A stretch of 46,458 bases of DNA from a virus. Below are positions 31,533-39,646 of the stretch, one piece after another; within the stretch, counting starts at the first letter, position 1, and the number at the start of each line of letters is the position of its first letter. The translations under genes and the position numbers were made by a program. The notes beneath the pieces were generated by a model. It saw only the letters and a list, made by a program, of their open reading frames with translations. It made no database searches and was not told the origin of the DNA. The DNA is taken from the IMG/VR virus record IMGVR_UViG_3300046655_000597, positions 1 through 46,458 of that record. One strand, 5' to 3'.

Positions 31533-32116
31533 AAGGCCTCCGTACAGCTAAATGAGAAGCCGTACTTGCTAACATGATCTGCATCCCACCCCAGATCGTT
31601 ACTATCCATTCTCATTACCGCCGTTGTACCAGATATTGAGGCAGATGTAGACCCGCTAATTGCTACTTTTAACGATGGCTCGATTGTAGCGGTTCCCGTT
31701 CCTGACATATCTGCAACAATCATATGAAGCTGAGATGTGGCGCTGGTTCCAAACTGCACATAATCGCCAGCCTTCAAAGTGCCGTTAAGGGTCAGGGGAA
31801 TAGTAGTATCTCCGATTGCATGGGTTCCGCTTGTAACCGATACCGTTGTGGCTGTGCCAATATTTGACTGCCCGTCAGGATCGCCCATCAAAAACGTATT
31901 GGCCCGCCCGCGCAGCTTCAAAAAGAAGGCTTGCCATGCGCCCGCCTGAGAGCGCTTCATAGGCGGCAAAGTAACAGTTGCTTGCCAACATGCCATTGAA
32001 TACTCATAGACCTGCTCATGGCCGCTAAATGGGCTTCTGCTTTGCGCCACGGCCCGCTTGATCGACCAAGTGGACGCTGAGAACGCTGGGGTGCTGGGCA
32101 TTGTGATAAGTGCCAT
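31529..32116 (-). CDS. Tail hub / distal tail-like protein
   Basis: A 195-residue protein following the tape measure gene, where distal tail proteins usually lie. It contains STWSIKRAVAQSRSPFSG, a W-rich WQATVTLPPM and LRGRANTFLMGDPDG, then a beta-rich C-terminal part. Similar proteins occur after tape measure genes in marine siphophages. I call it a hub protein by position and general resemblance. TAATG overlap couples it to the tape measure gene. Confidence 0.55.
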   Translation of the reverse strand: MALITMPSTPAFSASTWSIKRAVAQSRSPFSGHEQVYEYSMACWQATVTLPPMKRSQAGAWQAFFLKLRGRANTFLMGDPDGQSNIGTATTVSVTSGTHAIGDTTIPLTLNGTLKAGDYVQFGTSATSQLHMIVADMSGTGTATIEPSLKVAISGSTSASISGTTAVMRMDSNDLGWDADHVSKYGFSFSCTEAL

Positions 32117-34317
32117 TACGAAAGAACCTGTCCAAATGAGCCGCCGCGCCGTTTTCCATCCGCGACCGCCGCCAGTGTATCCTGTTTTATGACTGGCAGC
32201 AACGAAAGCATTTCAGCGCGAACCGTTTGAGATACCCCAGTTTCAACATTGATAGTTTGATTGACCACCGTAGCGCCGCCCTTCATGGCGTTTCTGGTAT
32301 CGTGAGCGTTTTTAATTGTTCCTGATGAGGCTGGAATAATAAGCTCTGGGCCGCGCTCTCCGACAAGGTAGGGTCTGCCCCTAGACATTGCGCCGCCCGT
32401 TGCGCTTTCTTGTATAGCTCCACCGAAAGCGGTTCCCTTTCCCGCTTTAAAACCAGAGCCATCGTAACGCAAAGGAACCCCCATCGCCCGCAAGATTGCG
32501 TTCACAATTAAAAGCTTGATAGCTTGAGCAATCATATCGCGCACAAAAGCATCAAACATTTTCTGGAAATCTCTAAACGTAAGCTTGGCACCTTGAGACA
32601 TATCGGCTAATGCGCCCGAAATATTATCTGCCATATTCAGCATTCCATTTTCGAAATCGCTAAACAAGGGCAAAGTTCTTGCTTGCTCAAGGGCCAAAAG
32701 CGCCATAGCTGCCCTATAATCTTCTTCGTTTACCGCACCCGCTGCAAGTGCTGCATTTAGGGCAGTTTGACTTTTCTCAAATTCATAATTGTTGTCTATA
32801 TTGGCTCTTACAAAATCCACCCCCTCTTGAACTAATTCCTGATATTCTTTCAGGGCTTCCGCTGAAAGCTTTACAGAATTGGTCAAAGCTGTCTGAGAAG
32901 CTGTAAGTTCAATATTATCAATAACAAGCTTTTGGGTAAGATTGTCTGTATGCCCAAGGGCAATCAGCCTTTGAACTTCTATTTTCCCAAGACGATCCGC
33001 TTCGCCAGCAAGCTTAACATTTGCGTCGAATAATTCTAATTCTTTTTTTACATGCTCTGCGACAAGAAGGTTTCCAGATTTTGTAAGCTGATTAATATCC
33101 GCTTGCATCTGTATTCTTTTCGCCATTACGGCGTTTTGACCAGCGATTTTCTGTTGCTGTTTAGAAGCCTTGAATGGCTCGCTTCCACCGCCCCCCGCAT
33201 CCGCACCAGCACCGCCCGCATCAGGCCGTTCTTGAAGCAATTTTTGAAGATCAATCTGTAGCCTTAAATCTTCTGCCCTTGCGTTTAAGTCTGCTTGCAA
33301 GGCGTTGAATAAATCTTCTGTTGAGCCTCTAAAATTATTTATATCAAAGCCAGCATTCCTAGCAATGTTTTGCAAGAAATCTGAGTTTCCCTCTGCGTCC
33401 GAAAGATTATTCAATAAATCTTCTGTCTTTTCTAGCTGGCGATTGAACATCCCAATGCGATCCGCAGGGGTCAAATCAATCAAGCCAAGCTGCGCCAAGA
33501 ATTTACGAGTTGCATCTGTAAGGCTTCTGAACGTGGTCACAAGGTCTTTTGCAAAGGGAAGCAAAATAGTTCCAAGCTCAACCCCGACCTCAGAAAGCTC
33601 TGCTTTAAGTGCTTTCATTTGGTTTGCAAAGCTGTCTGCGGTTCTCGCTGCGTCTCCCTGCGCGTCAGTTGTGCCCGCAAGAATTAAATTTAAACGGGCT
33701 TGAACCTTTTGTGAGTTTGATACCGCGTCACCTGTGGCGGTTATACCCATCCGCAAAAGCTCTTGCTTCAAGGTTGCCTCAGTTATGACAACGCCGAAAC
33801 GTCTGACCGTCTCATGGTTTCCAACCAAGGCGCTTTGGAACGCCTCCATAGTTTCGGTATCGTTGGCGTTGTTGAATGACGCAACGTCAACAGCCAGCTT
33901 AGTCAGATCAACAGAAAGCTTTGCGGCCTCGCCCCTTGCAAAACCCATTGGGACAAAGGTGTCTTGGATACTTGAGGCCATAAGCTCAAGCTCATGAGTA
34001 GAGCGGCCAACCTCATTTCCAAAAGCCTCTAGTGCCGCAACGGTTTGATCTCTGAAAGCCCCGAATACGACCTTAGACTTGCCCTGCATTTCTTCAACAT
34101 CAGAGGCAAGGTTTACAAGCGCCATACCCGCTCGCGCCCCTTGCTGAACAATAACCGCTGCAACGGCGGCTTTCATCGCGGTTCCGATGCGCTTGAATGC
34201 GCCAGCTATGCCTTGGGAAGATTTATCAACGTCTCTTTGAACCTTATCCAAAGACCGCTTTAAATCAGACATATCCGCTTCAATGCGGACTAGAAGGGTA
34301 TCAACTGTTGTAACCAT
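32116..34317 (-). CDS. Tail tape measure protein
   Basis: A 733-residue protein that sets tail length; at about 1.5 Angstrom per residue the tail would be near 110 nm. The N-terminal region matches phage tape measure cores (DLKRSLDKVQRDVDKS, ASDVEEMQGKSKVVFGAF, TKLAVDVASFNN). The middle is coiled coil, and a C-terminal region has Gly-rich and basic segments (GGAMSRGRPYLVGERGPELIIPA, about 645-670). Its start overlaps the stop of the frameshifted chaperone (TAATG). Confidence 0.9.
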   Translation of the reverse strand: MVTTVDTLLVRIEADMSDLKRSLDKVQRDVDKSSQGIAGAFKRIGTAMKAAVAAVIVQQGARAGMALVNLASDVEEMQGKSKVVFGAFRDQTVAALEAFGNEVGRSTHELELMASSIQDTFVPMGFARGEAAKLSVDLTKLAVDVASFNNANDTETMEAFQSALVGNHETVRRFGVVITEATLKQELLRMGITATGDAVSNSQKVQARLNLILAGTTDAQGDAARTADSFANQMKALKAELSEVGVELGTILLPFAKDLVTTFRSLTDATRKFLAQLGLIDLTPADRIGMFNRQLEKTEDLLNNLSDAEGNSDFLQNIARNAGFDINNFRGSTEDLFNALQADLNARAEDLRLQIDLQKLLQERPDAGGAGADAGGGGSEPFKASKQQQKIAGQNAVMAKRIQMQADINQLTKSGNLLVAEHVKKELELFDANVKLAGEADRLGKIEVQRLIALGHTDNLTQKLVIDNIELTASQTALTNSVKLSAEALKEYQELVQEGVDFVRANIDNNYEFEKSQTALNAALAAGAVNEEDYRAAMALLALEQARTLPLFSDFENGMLNMADNISGALADMSQGAKLTFRDFQKMFDAFVRDMIAQAIKLLIVNAILRAMGVPLRYDGSGFKAGKGTAFGGAIQESATGGAMSRGRPYLVGERGPELIIPASSGTIKNAHDTRNAMKGGATVVNQTINVETGVSQTVRAEMLSLLPVIKQDTLAAVADGKRRGGSFGQVLS

Positions 34318-34535
34318 TAATCTGGATACCTTTCCATTAAGTCCTCTAGCTCATTCCTATGAAGGGGCGGCGGCGCTCCCCCAGAATTGAACTCTGCAAA
34401 ACCTTCTAAAGCAGCATAGAACTCAACAAGGCTCATGTTCCAAAAATCATCTGGCCTCATCTGCATTTTTCCCAGACCGATTTGCATGAAATCAGCCCAA
34501 GGAAAATTCTCTACGCTGCTCCCGCCGTTGCTTCG
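34317..34535 (-). CDS. Tail assembly chaperone 2 domain, made by -1 frameshift
   Basis: This 72-codon frame contains FPWADFMQIGLG..MRPDDFWNMSLVEFYAALEG, the pattern of the Phage_TAC_2 / GTA chaperone family, and ends ERYPD before TAA at 34317. No ATG, GTG or TTG precedes the conserved FPW motif within the open stretch, so independent initiation would truncate the domain. A slippery heptamer at 34535-34541 in the correct phase of the upstream gene gives a 179-residue fusion (107 plus 72). The fusion would bind tape measure protein during tail assembly, as lambda gpGT does. Confidence 0.8.
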   Translation of the reverse strand, partial: RSNGGSSVENFPWADFMQIGLGKMQMRPDDFWNMSLVEFYAALEGFAEFNSGGAPPPLHRNELEDLMERYPD

Positions 34536-34855
34536 TTTCCCTCGTCTTGCCCCGCGTTAAGGGCAGAGGCTAATACCTCACCACAAACCCGCATTGCATC
34601 AGCCAGCCCAGCATCCCAGACCGCCCTCTGAATATCCTTCATGGAGACATCATTGCCGCCACCCTTCACAATCGGATGAATTATGCCGCAAATTTCTGTT
34701 GTGGTAAGATCGCCCTCAGTGAGCTTTCCTAGAATTTTGATAATTCCGTATCCACAAAATGCCTCAATCCTCGCCAGCCCGTCCATTGTCACCCTTGAGT
34801 TCCAAGTTTTTTCGCCCAGCGTTATGAGCATTTCCCCGCGATTTGGGTTTGTCAT
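34511..34855 (-). CDS. Tail assembly chaperone 1 (GTA TAC-like)
   Basis: A 114-residue protein resembling the GTA-type tail chaperone (MLITLGEKTWNSRVTMDGLARIE..., GYGIIKILGKLTEGDLTT, AMRVCGEVLASAL). AGGAAGTGAAAC precedes the ATG, inside the 3' end of the upstream gene. Codons 106-107 form part of a GGGAAAC slippery site, so most ribosomes make this product and some make the longer fusion. Confidence 0.8.
   Translation of the reverse strand: MTNPNRGEMLITLGEKTWNSRVTMDGLARIEAFCGYGIIKILGKLTEGDLTTTEICGIIHPIVKGGGNDVSMKDIQRAVWDAGLADAMRVCGEVLASALNAGQDEGNEATAGAA
34535..34541 (-). promoter_or_regulatory. Programmed -1 ribosomal frameshift site, GGGAAAC
   Basis: On the minus strand, G-GGA-AAC is in exact X-XXY-YYZ phase: the chaperone gene starts at 34855 and GGA is codon 106 (34540-34538). 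Slippage to -1 gives GGG-AAA and opens the TAC_2 frame, which ends in frame at 34317. Lambda G/T uses GGGAAAG for the same purpose. Confidence 0.8.
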
Positions 34856-35069
34856 GTTTCACTTCCTTTCCACCTATTAGAAGTTGTTCTCCGCGATCCA
34901 ATACATCGGTCACGGTTTCTGCAATATATGATTTCCCCCCAGCCTTGAAATGTCCACCCACCTCAAGGCCACAGGAGAAAGCTACTGCAAATTCGTTTTG
35001 AGAATTTGATTTGGCCCAGCCAGAAATGGTTGAGCCATCAACCTCTATTTCAACACTGAGCCAACTCAT
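34764..35069 (-). CDS. Small tail-region protein overlapping the chaperone start
   Basis: A 101-residue protein with a beta-rich N-terminal 65 residues (WLSVEIEVDGSTISGWAK, EFAVAFSCGLEVGGHFKAGGK) and a hydrophilic basic tail. The last 92 bases overlap the chaperone gene in another frame. It fills the 216-base interval after the tail tube gene and starts 3 bases after its stop. Family not recognised. Confidence 0.55.
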   Translation of the reverse strand: MSWLSVEIEVDGSTISGWAKSNSQNEFAVAFSCGLEVGGHFKAGGKSYIAETVTDVLDRGEQLLIGGKEVKHDKPKSRGNAHNAGRKNLELKGDNGRAGED

Positions 35070-35071
35070 TC

Positions 35072-35488
35072 TTACAGAGCCGTAAACGCGAAGGTTCCAG
35101 CGCTCTCAAGGGTTACTGAATATGTGACTTCGCCGTTATATTCACCCGCATATTCAATCGAGGCTATCATCATTGGCCCCGCGAATGTTCCGAAGTTTGG
35201 AATGAAAATATCAAAATCAGTAAATGTTCCCTGTGTTCTTTGGGTATCAAAAGCAGCGCGGAGAGCTATCTCCGAGGCATCATCTGTAAACACACCTGAT
35301 CCAGAAACGCTAAATGACTGGACGCCGCCGCCCCCCAAAAGCTGTCTCAAGCCAGAGCTATCTTTGGTTGTTACATCAACCGCTTCATCGTTCATTGAAA
35401 TTGAAGTTGAACGCAACCCAGCAATAGTTGTTGCCGTGCCGCTAATATCAATCTTCAGTAGCATTGCGGAGCCTTTTTGTGCCGCCAT
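35072..35488 (-). CDS. Major tail tube protein
   Basis: A 138-residue protein of the TP901-1/GTA major tail type: KGSAMLLKIDISG, the GLRSTSISMNDEAVDVTTKDS strand pair (about 24-44), GVQSFSVSGSGVF, and a C-terminal IEYAGEYNGEVTYSVTLESAG. It forms stacked hexamer rings of the tail. Context (completion protein before, chaperone after) supports the call. Confidence 0.85.
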   Translation of the reverse strand: MAAQKGSAMLLKIDISGTATTIAGLRSTSISMNDEAVDVTTKDSSGLRQLLGGGGVQSFSVSGSGVFTDDASEIALRAAFDTQRTQGTFTDFDIFIPNFGTFAGPMMIASIEYAGEYNGEVTYSVTLESAGTFAFTAL

Positions 35489-35499
35489 GTTCTTTCTCC

Positions 35500-35907
35500 T
35501 TAGTTATCAAACACAATGGCGCGAAATCTCATGACCCCATGCCGCGTTATTCCATCAGGTTCTTCAAGGGTTGTGGCGAACTCTTGCCGTATGTTTACCA
35601 GTGAAGCACCTGACACAGTTATAGCAGCATTATGAAGGTTTTGGTAGACCTGTTCCATAATATGCTTTATTTCATATCTGCCCCGATATTCAGACCAAAC
35701 ATGAATGGTTAGTGTATGCTCCACCGCATCCACGGTTTTCGTGCCATCATTGATGGCGGTTTCTTCTCCAATATTGATATATGGCGCAGAAGTTCCCTCT
35801 GGAATATCATCATATACTGGTACGTCTGCAACGGTGGCCCCAGATATGGTTGCATCGTTTAGCTTTGCGTATATCGCTTTTTGTAGGTTCCATGAGTGTA
35901 ACGCCAT
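35500..35907 (-). CDS. Tail completion / terminator protein (DUF3168)
   Basis: A 135-residue protein with the DUF3168 pattern: LQKAIYAKLNDA, VPVYDDIPEGTSAPYINIGEETA (about 28-50), VEHTLTIHVWSEYRGRYEIKHIMEQVYQNLH. This family caps the tail tube end that joins the head. It lies between the gp10-like and tail tube genes, the standard order. Confidence 0.82.
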   Translation of the reverse strand: MALHSWNLQKAIYAKLNDATISGATVADVPVYDDIPEGTSAPYINIGEETAINDGTKTVDAVEHTLTIHVWSEYRGRYEIKHIMEQVYQNLHNAAITVSGASLVNIRQEFATTLEEPDGITRHGVMRFRAIVFDN

Positions 35908-36318
35908 TTAAACGCCCCTTGACCGCAAACGTGCAAACATTCTTCTGATCTTTGGCCTATTTTCCTCAAGCGCTGGTTGAAGATATGGCCTAGCGCCCAT
36001 CTTGCTTGTGCCAAACTCAAGGAAGCCAGAGTAATCTGCACGACTTTCAACAGCGCCGCCAAATTTATCCGCATCTAAAACCATAAAAATGTTGTTTGCG
36101 AGAAATCCAGTATCAGAGTTTGGAGGATTACCAGCAACGGAGGCGGTGTGCTTACCATAAGTTCTACCCTTGCTTTGGTGTTGCTGTATGCTTGTTTTCG
36201 CAGTGTTCATGGTATCTTGGACGCCAGACGCTATAATGTTTTTAACAACAGAAGCATATTTAGCCTCGACCTTAGCATATTTTGGAGCTCTCGTTACCCT
36301 TGCCTTAATGCTTGTCAT
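35908..36318 (-). CDS. HK97 gp10-like tail component
   Basis: A 136-residue protein: helical N-terminus (YASVVKNIIASGVQDTM), GNPPNSDTGFLANNI, a YSGFLEFGTSKMGARPYLQPAL motif (about 95-116) typical of the HK97-gp10 family, and a basic end. It acts in head-tail joining or neck assembly. Its start overlaps the adaptor stop. Confidence 0.85.
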   Translation of the reverse strand: MTSIKARVTRAPKYAKVEAKYASVVKNIIASGVQDTMNTAKTSIQQHQSKGRTYGKHTASVAGNPPNSDTGFLANNIFMVLDADKFGGAVESRADYSGFLEFGTSKMGARPYLQPALEENRPKIRRMFARLRSRGV

Positions 36319-36662
36319 GAGGCCACACCTTCCTCACAATCAAGATCAAGAAACTTAAACCTATTGTCCACGTTCAAAACACCATTGATCGTGAAGGTTC
36401 TTGTGGTTTGAACGCCGTTGCGGCGATATGTTTGAACCAAGCGATTGGCAGTTGTTAAATCTGTTCTGTATCGAACACGCACCGTGCTTCTAAGAACGTC
36501 CCTTAGCTTATCTGCAAAAACCGCCTCATTAGAAGATTGCGGAGTTATGCTTGCAAAAATAGTAGCCACCTTCGTCCAAGCAATAGAAGATCCACCGCCC
36601 TGATCTGAGGTTCTTGTTGCGGCTTGTAACTCAAGCCTATTTCGCATATCTCCGATAGACAT
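36315..36662 (-). CDS. Head-tail adaptor (phage head-tail joining protein)
   Basis: A 115-residue protein: IGDMRNRLELQAATRTSDQGGGS, WTKVATIFASITPQSSNEAVFADK and VRYRTDLTTANRLV, the usual layout of the Phage_H_T_join family (SPP1 gp16-like). It docks beneath the connector. The start abuts the connector stop. Confidence 0.85.
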   Translation of the reverse strand: MSIGDMRNRLELQAATRTSDQGGGSSIAWTKVATIFASITPQSSNEAVFADKLRDVLRSTVRVRYRTDLTTANRLVQTYRRNGVQTTRTFTINGVLNVDNRFKFLDLDCEEGVAS

Positions 36663-37673
36663 TTAGCCGATCCCTGCCCTGACCATTCCCTTATATGGCG
36701 TCGAAGTGAAACGCATTATTTGATATGGCTGCAAAAGCTGCGTTAGGAGCTTAGGAGGCTGCGGAGGGGGGAACCTTTCAAAGTCTCCGCGATGCTCATA
36801 CATAAAAGCACAATACTGCATCATAGCAATCCTAATAGGCTCTGGGACGCTTTGAGTGGTTGCGCCATATCCCGCCGTGTAAGTTATCTTTAATGCATTA
36901 GCGCCTCGCAATTCTGTGGGATATGAACCACCATCCCTGAGAATAACACGGGCTGGCTCCCTGATCGTATCAACATAATAATTCTTTGCGGGCCAAACGG
37001 TCTCTGTATCTTGATCTGTTATGGTAAAAGACCCGCCCATATTGCTGTGATTTGAACAATAATAGTAAAGCGCATCAGGCGCAGAGGCATCAACAGTTAT
37101 CTCAATGTAAGCACCAGAACTTCCCGCAGTTCCGCTAGTTGTAACACCAGTGGTATATTCTGAGCCGCCTCCGTGGGTTCCATTTGCCGTAGTAGATAGC
37201 CGCAAAGGATGACTTCCGTTGCTGCTATCATCTTGTTTGAACCTATATGTAGAACCACGCTTGAGGGTTAAAGTGGGCTGAGAAGCCCCATCAATAACGA
37301 AAACACCACCCGCCACAGTAACGGCATATTCTAAATCTTCATAACTCCCATCATTGTAGTATTTAATATCTGAAACAGCGATTGCAGGGGCTAAGGCTAA
37401 CTCAATGTGATTTTGATAATTGACAATGTCGGGACCAGTTTTCCAGCCTTCCCACAACGGCATATCAACAGGAACGAACCCATCCATCCATTGCTGCATG
37501 GTGCGAGTTATGAGCGCTCGCCCTGTGTAATTTTCAGCCCACTCCCGCGCCGCAATGATAAGGCTCATCACAAGGGTTTCATCTACATCATCGTCGAGCC
37601 TCAAGCTATCACGCGTTTCAATAACAGTAAGCGGCTCTCTTGCGGGCTGGGTTTCTACGACTAATCCACTCAT
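36663..37673 (-). CDS. Head-tail connector with inserted cupredoxin-like domain
   Basis: A 336-residue protein. Residues 1-110 and about 225-336 make up an HK97 gp6-like connector (DETLVMSLIIAAREWAENYTGRAL, TYTAGYG, VPEPIRIAMMQYCAFMYEHRGDF). Between them lies an inserted domain (about 114-219) that resembles plastocyanin-type cupredoxins: KRGSTYRFKQ, SHPLRLS with His155, and LYYYCSNHSNMGG with Cys206, His209 and Met212. His, Cys and His match a type 1 copper site; the spacing to Met is shorter than in pseudoazurin, so copper binding is uncertain. Connectors of this family are normally near 100-200 residues. Confidence 0.78.
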   Translation of the reverse strand: MSGLVVETQPAREPLTVIETRDSLRLDDDVDETLVMSLIIAAREWAENYTGRALITRTMQQWMDGFVPVDMPLWEGWKTGPDIVNYQNHIELALAPAIAVSDIKYYNDGSYEDLEYAVTVAGGVFVIDGASQPTLTLKRGSTYRFKQDDSSNGSHPLRLSTTANGTHGGGSEYTTGVTTSGTAGSSGAYIEITVDASAPDALYYYCSNHSNMGGSFTITDQDTETVWPAKNYYVDTIREPARVILRDGGSYPTELRGANALKITYTAGYGATTQSVPEPIRIAMMQYCAFMYEHRGDFERFPPPQPPKLLTQLLQPYQIMRFTSTPYKGMVRAGIG

Positions 37674-37993
37674 GATATATCATCCGTTACTGTTATCCTG
37701 ATAAAATCAGAATTGGGGAATGTTTCAATCTTTCCATCGGTAAAGGTTATTTGGAACTCAGCCTCATAAGATCCTATTGTATCCGTATCAGCCGCCAACC
37801 ATTCATATCGAACTTGACCATTATCGGCGTTATGAATAATCGCGGCGGCGCTTGTTTTTACTGTAGTTTGCCCAACGGGCCGCATCTTAAAAACGGCGGT
37901 CGCGCCAGTAAGATCCACCGCAACATCGTTACCATCTTTGAGGGTTACAAGAATAATCGGTGCTGTATCGTTTTGCTTAATGTAAAAAGCCAT
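37670..37993 (-). CDS. BppU N-terminal-like protein
   Basis: A 107-residue beta-rich protein matching the baseplate upper protein N-terminal domain: YIKQNDTAPIILVTLKDGND, VDLTGATAVFKMRPVG, GQVRYEWLAADTDTIGSYEAEFQITF. In other phages this domain anchors receptor-binding appendages. Here it stands alone just before the connector gene, which it overlaps by four bases. Confidence 0.65.
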   Translation of the reverse strand: MAFYIKQNDTAPIILVTLKDGNDVAVDLTGATAVFKMRPVGQTTVKTSAAAIIHNADNGQVRYEWLAADTDTIGSYEAEFQITFTDGKIETFPNSDFIRITVTDDIS

Positions 37994-38045
37994 TCGCTGC
38001 GTCCATTAGTTTCTAGCCGCACTCTACACGAAAAAATTGTATAAG

Positions 38046-39614
38046 TTAAGCAGCTTCGTTAATCTCGTTGACCTGCAAAACAATAGCTGAATTTTTCGAT
38101 CCTGTTTCTATCACAACGTTCTGCGAAAGCGCCTCAATGACAATATTTTCACTATCTCTTTCATCTGCGTATCTACCTATGCCCGCATCAAACAAAAGAT
38201 CAGGTATAATCGGAGCGCCCGTTGTAATGTTGTTTGGAGTTAGAATATGCACTTGCCCAAAGGCCGTGCTTGGAACACTGGGAACGCCTGTTGATATATT
38301 TACAGTAGTAAACCCGTAAATAAAGTTTGGATCAATCTGAGGGACGCTAGGCGATCCTGTGGTTATTTCTTGCCCGCCTAGAATATGCGTTTGATTAAGA
38401 ACCCCGCTATCAATGACGGGAGCGCCCGTTGTTATATCTGGCGTTGTGAAGATATGATCTTGTGTAATGGCTGTATCTGGAACGCTAGGAGCGCCCGTTG
38501 TGACGTCTGCAGTTGCAAGGATATGAACTTGCTCGATAAGCGGAGATCCAACGTCAACGGGATCTGTCGAAAAGCCCTGTGGGGTTATAACATGGTTCTG
38601 AGAAATAGCCGCCGTTCCAAGCGTAGGATTGCCCGCACTAAAGCCTTCCCCGACAAGGACATGCGTCTGATTTATTAATGCAGTTCCAAGGTCTGGACTT
38701 CCTGATGTTAGATCCGCGCCAAGCAACTGATGATCCTGAGCTATCGTAGCGGTTCCAAGAACAGGAGAACCAGTATCAAGGTTGGGCGCGTCAAAGCTTT
38801 CTTCCTCTGACATTGTGCAATTATCAACAACGGGCGATCCCGTCGAAACATCTGCCGTAGCTAGGACATGCTTTTGATTTATGACCGTATTCGCAACAGT
38901 CGCTGCTCCCGTAGTTATGGGGCTTGCTGTTATTAAATGATCTTGATCTATCTCCGTAGAGCCAACGCTAGGCGCACCCGCATCAAATCCAGTTCCGCTC
39001 AAGATATGAACTTGAGTTATGCCTGCGGTTCCTACGTCTGGCGCACCCGCGTCTAAATCATTACCCTCCAAAACATGCACTTGCGAGATAGATGCAGAGG
39101 CAACCGACACGGCCCCCGTGCTTATTGTTTGAGGCGCAATAACATGATCTTGATTTATGGTTGTATTTCCAACCGTAGGCGCACCCGTTGTAACATCGCT
39201 AGTTGAAAGAGGCACTGTAGGTATAAGGGCTGGCTGGCCTATAGAAACCGCGCCAGTTGTTATAGCCGTTGAGCTAAGAATATGCTCTTGAACAAGAGCA
39301 ATATGAGGAACAATCGGCGCACCCGTAAACAGATTTGCAGTGTCAAAGGTTTCATCCTCTGCCATGTTCGCCGTTGGAACGTCAGGAGCGCCCGCAGTTA
39401 TATCTTGCGGTTGAAGAATTTGATTTCCAGCGATTAATGCCGAACCAAGAACAGGCGCACCCGTTGTAACATCATTAGCACCTAGAGCATGATTTTGAGA
39501 AATAGCCGTTGTCGCAACGCTAGGCGCGGCGGTTGTAATTGCTTGACCGCTCAAAACATACAAATGCGTATCTGCGGAAAATGGATGTGTACTAAATGGA
39601 TTTAAAGCGTTCAT
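38046..39614 (-). CDS. 23-residue tandem repeat protein, probable virion appendage
   Basis: A 522-residue protein made almost entirely of tandem repeats. Residues 26-462 form 19 head-to-tail copies of exactly 23 residues, and a partial copy follows. The consensus is roughly (I/V)TTGAPxVxxxxIxQxHILxxxD. A 25-residue N-terminal segment (NPFSTHPFSADTH) and a 44-residue C-terminal segment (RYADERDSENIVIEALSQN) flank the repeats. Regular 23-residue periodicity with conserved Gly/Pro and alternating hydrophobics suggests a beta-solenoid or stacked beta-hairpin rod. Function is inferred only from its place among tail/connector genes. Confidence 0.75.
   Translation of the reverse strand: MNALNPFSTHPFSADTHLYVLSGQAITTAAPSVATTAISQNHALGANDVTTGAPVLGSALIAGNQILQPQDITAGAPDVPTANMAEDETFDTANLFTGAPIVPHIALVQEHILSSTAITTGAVSIGQPALIPTVPLSTSDVTTGAPTVGNTTINQDHVIAPQTISTGAVSVASASISQVHVLEGNDLDAGAPDVGTAGITQVHILSGTGFDAGAPSVGSTEIDQDHLITASPITTGAATVANTVINQKHVLATADVSTGSPVVDNCTMSEEESFDAPNLDTGSPVLGTATIAQDHQLLGADLTSGSPDLGTALINQTHVLVGEGFSAGNPTLGTAAISQNHVITPQGFSTDPVDVGSPLIEQVHILATADVTTGAPSVPDTAITQDHIFTTPDITTGAPVIDSGVLNQTHILGGQEITTGSPSVPQIDPNFIYGFTTVNISTGVPSVPSTAFGQVHILTPNNITTGAPIIPDLLFDAGIGRYADERDSENIVIEALSQNVVIETGSKNSAIVLQVNEINEAA
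38229..39539 (-). repeat. 19 x 69-bp coding tandem repeats
   Basis: The DNA encoding residues 26-462 of the repeat protein spans 1311 bases, exactly 19 x 69. Repeats are diverged at the nucleotide level but keep the protein consensus (TTGAP, Q.HIL), which points to old amplification under protein-level selection. Confidence 0.8.
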
Positions 39615-39646
39615 GGCAAACCTCTATTTCCCGCACCATATCAAAT

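Noticed and set aside
38229-39539. 69-bp periodic repeats considered as a non-coding satellite or recombination array
   Set aside because: They lie wholly in an open frame, and conservation is at the protein level.
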